Numbered from the stretch's first letter, positions 18,458 through 26,428 are shown. The stretch is 64,000 nucleotides of DNA from Acidovorax carolinensis (GCF_002157145.1 NZ_CP021361.1:2473001-2537000); one strand, 5' to 3'. Made by a program: numbers and translations. Notes: generated by a model from the letters alone, not told the origin.

Positions 18458-19738
18458 ATGAGCCAGGATGACACTCCCGACCTCGCCGCTCCGCCGGCGG
18501 GCAAGGTGGCGCCCGAGGCTGTGGCGCTGCGTGCCCAGCCGCGTCCGGTCACGCGCCTGAACCGGCGCACGCTGGCCATCCTCGCCGGCGGCCTGTCGGT
18601 CGCCGTGCTTGGGGCCACGATCTGGTCGCTGCAACCGCAGCGGCGCGGTACGGGCGAGCAAACCGAGCTTTACAACGTCGATCGCGTCTCGAAGTCCGAA
18701 GGGCTGGATGCGCTACCGACGGACTACTCGAAGCTGCCGCCAGCCTTGCCGCACGATGTACCCGAGCTGGGGCCGCCGCTACCGGGCGATCTCGGCCCGG
18801 CCATCGTGAAGTCGCAGCAGCCGGTGACAGCCGCCTACGCGGCTCCCGGCCACGACCCGAACGATGCGCTGCGCAAGGAAGCCGAAGCTGCCGCAGCATC
18901 GTCCGTGTTCTTCCGCTCGGGTGCGCAGGCGGCCGCGCCGGTCGCGCAGTCGCAGGCCGCCACCGCGCCGGGCTTCGCCGCCAATGCGGCGTTCGACCCG
19001 ATGGCCGCCGGGCCGGCCTCGACGGCGGCCCAGCCTGCCGATCCGACCGCCGTGCAGAACCGGCAAGACCAGAAGGAGGCTTTCCTGAAAGGCGGCTCTA
19101 CGGAAACCCGCAATTCCGGCAACCTGACCCTGCCGGCTTCGCCGTATCAGGTCATGGCCGGAACGGTGGTCGCCGGAGCGCTGGTGACGGGCATCAAGTC
19201 GGACTTGCCCGGCGACGTGATCGCCACTGTGACAGAGCCGGTCTATGACACGGCCACCGGGCGTTTCCTGCTGATCCCGCAGGGTTCGCGCATCCTGGGC
19301 AAATACAACAGCCAGGTCAGTTACGGGCAGAGCCGCGTTCAAGTCGTCTGGAATCGGATCATTCTGCCGGACACGTCTTCGTTGACGCTCGACAATCTGG
19401 CCGGCGCAGATCCGGCCGGCTATGCCGGCCTGGAAGACGATGTGGACTACCACTGGGGCCGCATCTTTGCCGGTGCGGCGCTGACGACCCTGCTGGGCGT
19501 TGGCGCCGAGCTAGCCGCGCCGGAGAATCGACAAGATGGCGATCGCGTCATCATTGCCGGGCGTGACAGCTTACAGGACACGGTGAATCAAATCGGCCAG
19601 GAAGTGACCCGGCGCAACCTCAACATCCAGCCCACCTTGACCCAACGGCCCGGCCTGCCGGTGCGGATCATCGTCAACCGCGACTTGGTGTTACGGCCGT
19701 ACCAGCCGCTATTCTTCAATCGGGGGACTTCACGATGA
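18458..19738 (+). CDS. trbI: TrbI, VirB10-type core complex protein
   Basis: 426 residues. A cytoplasmic N-terminus, one membrane helix near residues 33-51 (TLAILAGGLSVAVLGATIW), a long Pro/Ala-rich periplasmic linker, and the C-terminal VirB10 domain with LIPQGSRILGKYNS and PGLPVRIIVNRDLVLRPY. VirB10-type proteins span both membranes and gate the outer-membrane pore. It overlaps the small gene after it by 4 bp. Confidence 0.95.
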   Translation: MSQDDTPDLAAPPAGKVAPEAVALRAQPRPVTRLNRRTLAILAGGLSVAVLGATIWSLQPQRRGTGEQTELYNVDRVSKSEGLDALPTDYSKLPPALPHDVPELGPPLPGDLGPAIVKSQQPVTAAYAAPGHDPNDALRKEAEAAAASSVFFRSGAQAAAPVAQSQAATAPGFAANAAFDPMAAGPASTAAQPADPTAVQNRQDQKEAFLKGGSTETRNSGNLTLPASPYQVMAGTVVAGALVTGIKSDLPGDVIATVTEPVYDTATGRFLLIPQGSRILGKYNSQVSYGQSRVQVVWNRIILPDTSSLTLDNLAGADPAGYAGLEDDVDYHWGRIFAGAALTTLLGVGAELAAPENRQDGDRVIIAGRDSLQDTVNQIGQEVTRRNLNIQPTLTQRPGLPVRIIVNRDLVLRPYQPLFFNRGTSR

Positions 19739-19980
19739 GCACAACCAAGAAGCTGCGGCTGGGGCCGCTGCCCAAGACCGAAAGCGTCAAGCTCACCTTT
19801 GCCTGCCCGGCCAGTCTTAAAACCGACCTCGACCGCTACGCCGCGCTGCACGCGCAGGCGTATGGCGAAGCAGTCGATGCGGCGACGCTGATCCCGCACA
19901 TGCTGGAAGCGTTCATGGCGGGGGATCGGGGATTCAGAAAAGGAGGGGCAGGCAAGGCCGCCCCGCCGAAGCCGAGTTGA
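19735..19980 (+). CDS. DUF2274-like small protein ending the trb operon
   Basis: 81 residues: LGPLPKTESVKLTFACPASL then an amphipathic helix (LKTDLDRYAALHAQAYGE) and a basic C-terminus. This matches the small DUF2274-type protein that closes the trb operon in Tn4371-like elements. The fold suggests a ribbon-helix-helix DNA-binding protein, so it may regulate the operon; this is inference. It is translationally coupled to trbI. Confidence 0.82.
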   Translation: MSTTKKLRLGPLPKTESVKLTFACPASLKTDLDRYAALHAQAYGEAVDAATLIPHMLEAFMAGDRGFRKGGAGKAAPPKPS

Positions 19981-20013
19981 CGATGCGGACGCCTCTACCA
20001 TCCGCCCACGATG

Positions 20014-20039
20014 AAAGCGCAGCCCAAGGGCTGCGCTTT
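20014..20039 (+). terminator. Hairpin closing the trb operon
   Basis: A 12-bp perfect inverted repeat, AAAGCGCAGCCC-AA-GGGCTGCGCTTT, begins 33 bp after the last stop. There is no long U tract (cgctttgag follows), so termination strength is uncertain. It is the only strong stem between the trb operon and the next, convergent gene. Confidence 0.65.
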
Positions 20040-20256
20040 CGCTTTGAGCGGTGGCTTGCGATAGGCCGGGCTATGATGGCGGTGCGACCTTGCCCGCTCC
20101 GCCGCTCCTAGGCTTGCTACCGCGAAGCGCCTATGCGGCACCTAGCTCAAAACGCGGTAAGAGCACACCGAGGCCGAAATCTGGCCTAACCTATTGCCCC
20201 ACAAGACCTTTCGTACCGTTGCACGTCCGCACTAACGACTTGACAGCGGACATTTT

Positions 20257-21513
20257 TTAATTGGTGGCTTCCCTTTTAACATCAACGCCCACCAGGCCGG
20301 TATTGAGCGCCAGCGCAGCCCCCAGCGGCTTTCCCGCCAGCGCCACCATGCCGCACACCAGCAGCCAGTGCTCGGTCGCCTTGAGCGCCGTATCCAGCGC
20401 CCAGCGCTTCACGTCGGCCACTGGCATACCTCTGGGCACCCAAACCGCTTCATCCCAGTGCCACGTCGCCAGCCATGTGGCTTGGTGACCACCATTTGCA
20501 CCTACATACCGCAACTGCGGTGCCCGGTGCCCAGCCGCCTCAAACCGCTCGGCAATGGCCGCTTGGTGCGCCGCCCACAGCCGCCCCTCCCCCTGAATCT
20601 CCAGCCACAGCCCCAATCCTTGCGCCCAGCTCCTTTGGCGCAGTCGCAGCGCTATGACCACGGGCGTATGGGCCTGCAGTTCCCTCGCTTGCGGCTCCAG
20701 CACCACGCCCGCCTCGGAATAGCGCAATGCCAACGCTGGTGATAACTCAACACGCCATTCGTCGCTGCTGGCGGCGGTGCTTGTTTCTTGGGCCACATGC
20801 ACCTGCAACGCCTCGGCCACACACTGCCACCAGAGCACCCGCAGGCCCGGGGCATCGTCAACCCCCATCGCGGCACGCTCCCAATGGGCTACTTGCCTGG
20901 CCAGCACCCTTTGTGGCACACCCATCGCCTCCGCCGCATCCCGAAACGCCAGCATGGCATTGCCCTCGCTGACCGAACGCCCCAGCACCCTCCGGGCAAA
21001 CCTCAGCACCCAAGCATGGTCTGTTCGCCCCGACTTGGCTTGCCACAAAAGCACTACTGCCACCGCGCCCAGCGTATCCAGCGACTCGCGCAAGGCCTCC
21101 TCAAACCCACCAGTGCCCATCCATGCATGCCACTGCACCAGCCCGGTAATGCCGTACGCCGCCAGAAACCACACCAGCACGCGCAGAGCACGCACATGCT
21201 CCAGGGTGGGCATATTCCACAGCAGGCGAGCCACTTCACCATCGCCTTCGTCGCTTGCCGGGTACTGCCCCAGCAAGGCCCGCAGATCCTGCAAGGAATC
21301 CAAGCCCAGGCGGTGCCGGGCGTGTTTGCAGAAATACCGCACCGCCGCCATGCGCTGCGGCCACGCTGGCGGTGTGTGCAGCGCGGTATCAATCACTTCC
21401 AACACCAGTTGCGCCGCACCATCCCCGGCTTCGTGGGACTGCGGTGGCGGTAACTCCAACAGCGCGGTCAGCAGCCGCTCAAACGGATCGGGCGTCAAGG
21501 AATCGTCGAGCAT
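20257..21513 (-). CDS. Uncharacterised membrane-associated protein
   Basis: 418 residues; I do not recognise the family. ATG 21513 is used because TTGGAGG lies 8 nt upstream and the 29 codons before it look unstructured. The first 100 residues are helical. Several hydrophobic segments (ALRVLVWFLAAYGITGLVQW near residue 115, LGAVAVVLLW near 150, HWLLVCGMVALAG near 385) suggest membrane contact. The rest is Trp- and Ala-rich with no catalytic motif seen. It is the last gene of a minus-strand block of three with the peptidase-like gene and the 108-aa gene upstream; the gap to the peptidase gene is 153 bp. Confidence 0.75.
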   Translation of the reverse strand: MLDDSLTPDPFERLLTALLELPPPQSHEAGDGAAQLVLEVIDTALHTPPAWPQRMAAVRYFCKHARHRLGLDSLQDLRALLGQYPASDEGDGEVARLLWNMPTLEHVRALRVLVWFLAAYGITGLVQWHAWMGTGGFEEALRESLDTLGAVAVVLLWQAKSGRTDHAWVLRFARRVLGRSVSEGNAMLAFRDAAEAMGVPQRVLARQVAHWERAAMGVDDAPGLRVLWWQCVAEALQVHVAQETSTAASSDEWRVELSPALALRYSEAGVVLEPQARELQAHTPVVIALRLRQRSWAQGLGLWLEIQGEGRLWAAHQAAIAERFEAAGHRAPQLRYVGANGGHQATWLATWHWDEAVWVPRGMPVADVKRWALDTALKATEHWLLVCGMVALAGKPLGAALALNTGLVGVDVKREATN

Positions 21514-21666
21514 GAAAAGCACCTCCAAAGAAGCCAAATAACGCAAAGAAGAAATTCCCGCCCATGCGGCAGCGGCACCTGGCACAAAGCTCGGCGCCAC
21601 TGAAAGCGGAAATCGAAAAAAGAAAAGGAGAATGAAAAACCGAAAGGTGGAGCGAGCCGAACGGGG

Positions 21667-22278
21667 CTACTCGTCCTCTTGCGCCTGCGGCACAGGCGAC
21701 AGCACCAACACCGCGTCGATGTTCACGCGCTCACTGAACGTGGCCACCACACGCCGTGGCTGCTTGCTCGCCCAGCCGGTCAGCATGGCATTCCACGGCA
21801 CCAGCGGTATCGGTGCCATGGCGGGGTCGAGCACCAGCAAATCGCTGCGCTCTCCCGCCTCGCAGCGCACCCCCACGGCCAGCACCCAGTGCATATAGCG
21901 CTCGGTAGAAAAGCAAACCAAGCACAGCTTTCCATCGGCCAGCGCATCCAAGGTGCGTTCCGCCACGCGCGAGCGCAATTCCTTGCAGTGCACGCGCTCG
22001 GCATAGGGGGCCAGTTGCTGCTGCAGCTCCTCAACCTCACAACCATCGAAGTAATATCGCTGCGCCACTTTGCGCAACGCTTTCAGCCGCGCATCACGGG
22101 TGTCCCAAATCAGCGCATTGCGCCGCACTTGGCCAAACACCATCAGCGCCATCAAAACGCAGTGGTAGCCGCAAGTGGCATCCACCTCCCCCTGGCGCAC
22201 ATGCAGCCGTTGGTTGCCCACCATGGGGCCGTGCATGCCAGCACTGATGCGGGGGTGGCAATGGTAGGAATGCTGCAT
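21667..22278 (-). CDS. Papain/C39-like cysteine peptidase-like protein
   Basis: 203 residues. A papain-fold active site can be traced: Gln29 and Cys36 in RQGEVDATCGYHC, His130 in ERYMHWVLAVG, and Asp151 in LLVLDP. The same order and spacing occur in C39 and related single-domain cysteine peptidases, but no transporter domain is present and no ABC exporter is nearby. There is no signal peptide, so it probably acts in the cytoplasm. The start lies 3 bp after the stop of the 108-aa gene, so the two are co-translated. The substrate is unknown. Confidence 0.7.
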   Translation of the reverse strand: MQHSYHCHPRISAGMHGPMVGNQRLHVRQGEVDATCGYHCVLMALMVFGQVRRNALIWDTRDARLKALRKVAQRYYFDGCEVEELQQQLAPYAERVHCKELRSRVAERTLDALADGKLCLVCFSTERYMHWVLAVGVRCEAGERSDLLVLDPAMAPIPLVPWNAMLTGWASKQPRRVVATFSERVNIDAVLVLSPVPQAQEDE

Positions 22279-22281
22279 GGC

Positions 22282-22608
22282 TCAGTATTCCTCCGGCAGC
22301 AGCAACGTGGTCGAGCGCCGGTCGGCCTCGGTGATGATCCACAGCCGGTGGTTCGGGGGGATGTCGTAAGCCGACAGCAAACGGCTGCCGTAAGTGAGCG
22401 CTGCAGCATTCGCTTGCTTGTCCTCCTGGCACAAGTCACCCCAATCCCCAGCGACGTGGCGCAGCACGAACGGCAGCGGTGCCAACTGCAGTGCTTCGAG
22501 CATGTCGAGCGCACCGGGGGTGATCAGCACGGTGCCCAAGGGGAACAAGGGGCGGCGTTGTTGTTCGTAACGCGCCAATGCGGCGGCCTGACCAGGCGAA
22601 GAGGTCAT
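22282..22608 (-). CDS. Small ICE/plasmid-associated protein of unknown function
   Basis: 108 residues containing a block I recognise from cargo of ICEs and plasmids, where it is usually called a plasmid-related protein: PLGTVLITPGALDMLEAL, HVAGDWGDLCQEDKQAN, and the C-terminal LWIITEADRRSTTLLLPEEY. No function is established that I know of. ATG 22608 is selected because AGGAG lies just before it; the frame continues upstream without family-like sequence. First gene of the minus-strand block. Confidence 0.78.
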   Translation of the reverse strand: MTSSPGQAAALARYEQQRRPLFPLGTVLITPGALDMLEALQLAPLPFVLRHVAGDWGDLCQEDKQANAAALTYGSRLLSAYDIPPNHRLWIITEADRRSTTLLLPEEY

Positions 22609-23128
22609 GGGAAAACTCCTGAGACGAAAAGAAAGGGAGAAGGGAAAAGGGCGAAGCGCAGCTATGCACTCGGCACCACCGGCAGCACACCCTGGCGCGA
22701 TTCGCCACCACACAGCCGAATACCACCGCGATGACACGGCCACGGCGGTGCCACGCGTGCTGTCATGGCGACAGCCGCGCGCACGCTACCGTGGGGTCAC
22801 GGCGCGAAGGGACTCAAGCTGGGGGATGGGAGAAAGCGGCCTGGGAATACAGGCGGGGAGAAAGCGGATATTGAAGTTTGAATCAGCAGCAAACCAATTC
22901 AACTTAAAATCAATTATTTCGCCAATATATTATATCACATTTTGCAAGTCGCAATATATCGAACAAATGTAGCTCAATATTCAAAGCTTGAGTGATCAAC
23001 CAATATGGATTCCATTATTTTCAAATCAAATTGCGTGAAAACCAATATTTGAATATTGCTAAAGGCGCTAAAAGACCAAGTTTTTAGCGCTATCCTCATA
23101 AGCTTGACTGGAAAACAAGCAAAACCTC
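22609..23128. other. AT-rich leader between divergent accessory genes
   Basis: No gene. From about 22865 to 23060 the sequence turns sharply AT-rich (repeated CAATAT/ATATTG words), unlike the GC-rich flanks. It precedes the H-NS-like gene and could be curved or silenced DNA. A 9-bp inverted repeat sits at 23065-23090. Confidence 0.6.
23065..23090 (+). promoter_or_regulatory. Inverted repeat upstream of the H-NS-like gene
   Basis: GCGCTAAAA and TTTTAGCGC form a perfect 9-bp inverted repeat with an 8-nt spacer, 38 bp before the start codon. It could be an operator or a stem in the leader transcript. No clear U run follows, so a terminator is less likely. Confidence 0.45.
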
Positions 23129-23401
23129 ATGACTACCTACCGAGAACTACTGGAGCAAAGAGCCGCACTGGATCAAAAAATTGCCGTTGCGCGCAAGGCG
23201 GAAGCAAAGCAAGCGCTGGAGACGATCCATACACTGATAGCCGAGTTCGGTTTCACTGCGCAGCAAGTCTTTCCTTGGAAGCCCGCTGTCAAGTGTGTTG
23301 ACGCCAAGTACCGTGATCCGCTAACGGGAGCGAGCTGGAGCGGCAGAGGAAGAGCGCCCAAATGGATCGAAGGGAAGAATCGGGCAGAGTTTTTAGTTTG
23401 A
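23129..23401 (+). CDS. H-NS-like histone family DNA-binding protein
   Basis: 90 residues. The N-terminal coiled-coil segment (YRELLEQRAALDQKIAVARK) serves dimerisation. The C-terminus KYRDPLTGASWSGRGRAPKWI carries the H-NS DNA-binding loop. Proteins of this type bind AT-rich DNA in the minor groove and silence foreign genes. The long AT-rich stretch before the gene and the low-GC peptide cluster after it are plausible targets. It is shorter than chromosomal H-NS, as often seen for mobile-element versions. Confidence 0.85.
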   Translation: MTTYRELLEQRAALDQKIAVARKAEAKQALETIHTLIAEFGFTAQQVFPWKPAVKCVDAKYRDPLTGASWSGRGRAPKWIEGKNRAEFLV

Positions 23402-24020
23402 CTCGCTGTGCTGCAAATTCTTGGTTGTGGCCGATGATCTCATTGACGGTCGCTGTTAAGGTGGCTGCTTCAGGCTGGTTGCTGCCACTCAAGTGAGCGA
23501 GATGACTGACCGCAGCTGTCGGAACCGGCCGTTCAAGATACAAGTCCGTGGAGGTCAGTTGCGCGACTTGGACCGGACAATTACCTGACATGTTCTCACC
23601 AAGTCCATATGAGCGACGGCTCATGGGCCCCGCGAACAAGCACTTTGCGCCCGAAGTGATCGGAAGGCTATCCAAAAGCGGGCGTCTAACTTTTCGACAT
23701 AGGCGGTGGCCCTCGACCCGGCCGTCGCGTTCATGCCCTGCGGGTGGCGCGCAGCGCCGTAGAGAACTGAAATGAGCCTCGTGCCGAGGCTTCAATGCGA
23801 TCAACGAATCGACGCAGCGTCGTCGGTACTTGCACTGGGGTGCGGGATGCTCCGCAAGTCACCGAGCCCCACATCCAGTGACAGATCGCTGCACGCCAAG
23901 CGCAGACATTGCGAATCACAGGATCACGGCCAGTGAGAAGCTAGGATGTGCTTTGATGCGCTTGGGCAATCGAGACCAATAAATGCGATTGCGGGTGAAT
24001 ATGGTCACATTCGATTAATT
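23402..24020. other. Gene-poor stretch with repeat copy 2
   Basis: No supported gene in 619 bp. It contains the second 47-bp repeat (23730-23776). Open frames here are short and of low-complexity or Arg-rich composition typical of shadows. Confidence 0.5.
23730..23776 (+). repeat. 47-bp dispersed direct repeat, copy 2
   Basis: Same orientation and nearly same sequence as 3640-3686. The first 29 bp are identical, and AACTGAAATGAG at the end is shared. Flanks differ completely. Confidence 0.8.
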
Positions 24021-24341
24021 TCAGACCATATGGGATTGGGTAATATCTTCCCCAATCTTCGAAATACGACGACTAACGCTACCAGCCTCCGGACGCTCCT
24101 CCGCCACTAAAACCACCGCCGCCGCCCTCCAGAGGGACTCAAGGTCGGGCGAGCCATCAGTATAAACAAGGTGCCAGTATGATGCTGCCTCAAGCTTTCT
24201 AAGGCGAGAAAGCTTAGATCCGATCAGCTGCAAATTTTCATCACTCGGATCACCTGAAAATATTTCGACAGAATCGACAAATTCTTGCTGGGCATCTCGG
24301 CGCAATGCCAGTAATTCTTTTTGAAAATCGACGCCATTCAT
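24021..24341 (-). CDS. Small companion protein of the radical-SAM cluster, probably frameshifted
   Basis: 106 residues as read, starting MNGVDFQKELLALRRDAQQE behind AAGGAG. The start is 10 bp after the maturase stop, so the genes form one operon. The first 70 residues are helical and look like a real protein. From about residue 72 the frame becomes suspicious (WRAAAVVLVAEERPEA). In the -1 frame the same DNA at 24079-24129 encodes EGGGGGFSGGGASGGW followed directly by a stop, a typical natural Gly-rich C-terminus. A single lost base near 24130, or a programmed -1 shift, would join the two parts into a protein of about 90 residues. Function unknown; a second substrate or a chaperone of the peptide system are possibilities. 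Confidence 0.6.
   Translation of the reverse strand: MNGVDFQKELLALRRDAQQEFVDSVEIFSGDPSDENLQLIGSKLSRLRKLEAASYWHLVYTDGSPDLESLWRAAAVVLVAEERPEAGSVSRRISKIGEDITQSHMV
24079..24129 (-). other. Out-of-frame Gly-rich C-terminus (EGGGGGFSGGGASGGW-stop)
   Basis: Reading the minus strand one base back from the companion gene frame gives 16 residues ending in Trp and a TAG stop. This strongly resembles GGGFSGGGASGxW tails of natural proteins. That frame has a TGA only three codons before this segment, so it cannot be a separate gene; it needs a frame change from the upstream gene. Confidence 0.6.
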
Positions 24342-24351
24342 GCCAAACTCC

Positions 24352-25752
24352 TTAATTCGTCGCGCTAGCAAAAGAACTACTTCTCATCTGGAGAGTCTTC
24401 ATTACCGGATCAAATTCGGCGCCGGAGTCCAAGCTGTCGAAAAAGAAGTTCAAATACTGCGAAAGTTCGCTTCTAAGCGGATGGCACCGATCCGCCTTAG
24501 GTCGACCGCGCATTGCCTCCCAAGGGCAGCCAGAATAACAAATTGGAAGTGCAACACAAGCAAGGCACTCCGGGTCTTCAAAGGGGCTAAAAGAAGTCCA
24601 CTTTCTTCGATTATATTTTTGGATCGTGCTTATTGGTATTGCCGCCAAGCCTTTACTTCCAATTTTTCCAATACTTTCAGCAGAACTTCCTACGTCCAGG
24701 TAGCATTTCTGAACCGCTCCCGTTGGCTCTATTACAAAGCCCCCCTCGACCACGGCGCTGCAGATATTTGTGGTGGCAAGTGGGGTCCTAACCTTAAACC
24801 CCTTGCGTAATGCGCTGCGCTTGTACTCTAGAGATTGAGATACAAATTTAGATGTCTTGATCATATCGTTGAGTTCAGGCTCAGACATGTCAGAACAGCC
24901 TACGCCATTTGCATGCAAATTTGCAAAATATATTATTGCGAAGTCAGCCACCCCTGCCGACGCAAGCTGATCAAGCAGTTCGTCAATACGCTCGGAATTT
25001 CTTTCTGAAATGTTAACCCTAATTATAATTTTGAAGAATTCACTAGCATTGACGATATTTTCCACTATTCGATTGAAAGTAGGTTTACCACTTTGATGTC
25101 GAATAATGTCATGAATTTCCATCGGGCCGTCAAATGAAACTTGAACTTCATCGACCCCTGCCCGACTTAGATCTTGGGCGACCCCCCTATCGAGAAGGTA
25201 GCAGTTTGAAATCATTTTAGATCTAAATGCAACGCCGGCTGCATTGCATTGATCCCTGACATGTGCGGTTATGTCGACGATAGCATCTTTAACCAGAAGA
25301 GGTTCGCCGCCATACCAGTTTATCGAGGCTCTGGTTAAATTTGGAAGCCGTGTTTCGAGCAACTCAAGAACACGTGAACGAACCTGCCCACCCATTCTTC
25401 CAGGCTCACGCTTTTCATAGCAGTAATAACAAGAAAAATTGCAGGCCAGAGTAGTTAGTACTGTCAGGTTTAGATCGTCTGTTGCGCTTTGAATGCCCTT
25501 ATAAAGATCCTTAACCAGCGCGGTTGAATCTGCGCCAGCAACCACCATGAAATTCATGACAAAATCGAGCGCTTCAACTACCTCGCGCTCATTCTCAAAG
25601 GCTCCGCCATCTATGACTCGCCTAACGGAAGGGTTCTGGAGAAGATCAAATTGTGCCAGCGCCCCCGTCCGATAATTAAAACCCCTAGCCGAACTTCCAT
25701 CGGGCGAAATTCTGAACTGCGAATATTTGTCTAACTCGTAGTCAATCACCAC
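24352..25752 (-). CDS. Radical SAM/SPASM peptide maturase
   Basis: 466 residues from the preferred GTG start at 25752 (30 bp after the precursor stop, with GAGG just upstream). An ATG at 25815 inside the precursor gene is an alternative. The first 100 residues form an N-terminal domain that could bind a leader peptide. The radical SAM motif CxxxCxxC is CNFSCYYC at residues 104-111, followed by the GGEP motif (WYGGEPLL). The C-terminus has the full seven-cysteine SPASM pattern: Cys331, Cys350 after GAVQK, then Cys396-x2-Cys399-x5-Cys405-x3-Cys409, and Cys423, for two auxiliary iron-sulphur clusters. Such enzymes install thioether or carbon-carbon crosslinks in ribosomal peptides. Low GC and AT-rich codons set it apart from its neighbours. 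Confidence 0.9.
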   Translation of the reverse strand: MVIDYELDKYSQFRISPDGSSARGFNYRTGALAQFDLLQNPSVRRVIDGGAFENEREVVEALDFVMNFMVVAGADSTALVKDLYKGIQSATDDLNLTVLTTLACNFSCYYCYEKREPGRMGGQVRSRVLELLETRLPNLTRASINWYGGEPLLVKDAIVDITAHVRDQCNAAGVAFRSKMISNCYLLDRGVAQDLSRAGVDEVQVSFDGPMEIHDIIRHQSGKPTFNRIVENIVNASEFFKIIIRVNISERNSERIDELLDQLASAGVADFAIIYFANLHANGVGCSDMSEPELNDMIKTSKFVSQSLEYKRSALRKGFKVRTPLATTNICSAVVEGGFVIEPTGAVQKCYLDVGSSAESIGKIGSKGLAAIPISTIQKYNRRKWTSFSPFEDPECLACVALPICYSGCPWEAMRGRPKADRCHPLRSELSQYLNFFFDSLDSGAEFDPVMKTLQMRSSSFASATN

Positions 25753-25781
25753 AACCTCGCGACGGCATTCAGAGGCCAATC

Positions 25782-26000
25782 CTAAGCCTGTACACCGCAT
25801 CCTGCGATGCACCATCCCATAGGGCTAGCTGCTCGAACCGTTGATGTTCCAGATTTGGCTTGCTCCTCTAGCCATTCCGAGATAGCCCGTTGCAACTGAA
25901 GAACGTCGATGTCCGACATTTTTTCTACAGTCAAGGAGTCTGGAACGGTTACGGACAACTGTTGTCCGCCAACGGGCTTAATAATCCATTGATTTGCCAT
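25782..26000 (-). CDS. Candidate precursor peptide for the radical SAM enzyme
   Basis: 72 residues directly upstream of the maturase. ATG 26000 has CGGAGC before it. Residues 1-50 look like a leader: a beta-prone start (NQWIIKPVGGQQLSVTVP) and an acidic amphipathic helix (DIDVLQLQRAISEWLEEQ). After SGTSTVRAASP the last 12 residues MGWCIAGCGVQA contain Trp63, Cys64 and Cys68, the only cysteines in the peptide, suited to crosslinking by a SPASM enzyme. No family name is assigned. No protease or exporter gene adjoins it, so removal of the leader and export are unexplained. The call rests on position, size, leader-like composition and the C-terminal cysteines. Confidence 0.72.
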   Translation of the reverse strand: MANQWIIKPVGGQQLSVTVPDSLTVEKMSDIDVLQLQRAISEWLEEQAKSGTSTVRAASPMGWCIAGCGVQA

Positions 26001-26428
26001 GTGTGCTCCGAGCTAAGGTTGAAGATCAAACGCTTGTAGCGGAATGCAAGGTACCGCTTAACAAGCTCAATGTCCATAGGTACTTGCACTACGTCTGCAG
26101 ACCTGACGCGCCTTCTGCTTGGCATCGCACACTGACTGTTATTAGTGCGCTTCGCCATTGACTCCAATGTGAAAGCGCCAAGAGGTGGCCAACCCGCCCG
26201 TCTCAAAGGCTCACACTAGGTGGGCTTCAAATCAGGAGTCGGGCGACCTAGTGCATTCCCCTAAGGCCATCAACCGCTTGCAAAAGCAACGACCGCTTGG
26301 GAGTCGAGACCAGGCGTTCGACCGGAAGAGTCCGACGACGGCAGCCGCTGCTAAACCGTCTATGTCACGGGTCTGATTGAGGGCTGAAGTTATCCAATCG
26401 ATCAATCTCGGTTCCGGTGTACGGTCGA
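26001..26428. other. Upstream region of the peptide cluster
   Basis: It should contain the promoter of the minus-strand peptide operon. A 69-codon frame (ATG 26158, GGAG three bases before) overlaps the precursor start in another frame; it has no recognisable features and is not called. The SRAP gene converges... toward this region from the right on the same strand and ends at 26429. Confidence 0.4.

Larger units (their letters stand above)
3855..19980 (+). mobile_element. Conjugation (mating-pair formation) module of a Tn4371-like ICE
   Basis: The gene order LysR regulator, small lipoprotein, traG, CopG-type gene, trbB, C, D, E, J, lipoprotein, L, F, G, I, DUF2274 is the layout of the transfer region of Tn4371-family integrative and conjugative elements. 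No relaxase, integrase, parA or rep gene of the ICE is visible here; these are normally upstream and would lie left of the window. The right boundary of the ICE was not located. The regulator is disrupted by nested insertion sequences, but all transfer genes have intact frames. Confidence 0.75.

Noticed and set aside
20051..20260. Plus-strand frame of 69 codons after the trb terminator
   Set aside because: No start context, no motif, mixed composition. It lies in the gap between convergent genes.
24340..24810. Plus-strand frame of 156 codons opposite the radical SAM gene
   Set aside because: It is the complement of a gene with clear catalytic motifs, so it is a shadow frame.
21667..26000. 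Idea that the papain/C39-like peptidase removes the leader of the candidate precursor peptide
   Set aside because: The genes are in separate transcription units with the H-NS-like gene and a 600-bp gap between them. The precursor lacks a typical double-glycine site at the leader/core border, and base composition differs. It cannot be excluded but is not supported.
25949..26158. A 69-codon minus-strand frame with GGAG before its ATG, overlapping the precursor peptide start by 52 bp
   Set aside because: No protein-like features or known motif, and it uses another frame over the likely ribosome site of the precursor. It could be a leader frame, but nothing in the sequence supports it beyond the GGAG.
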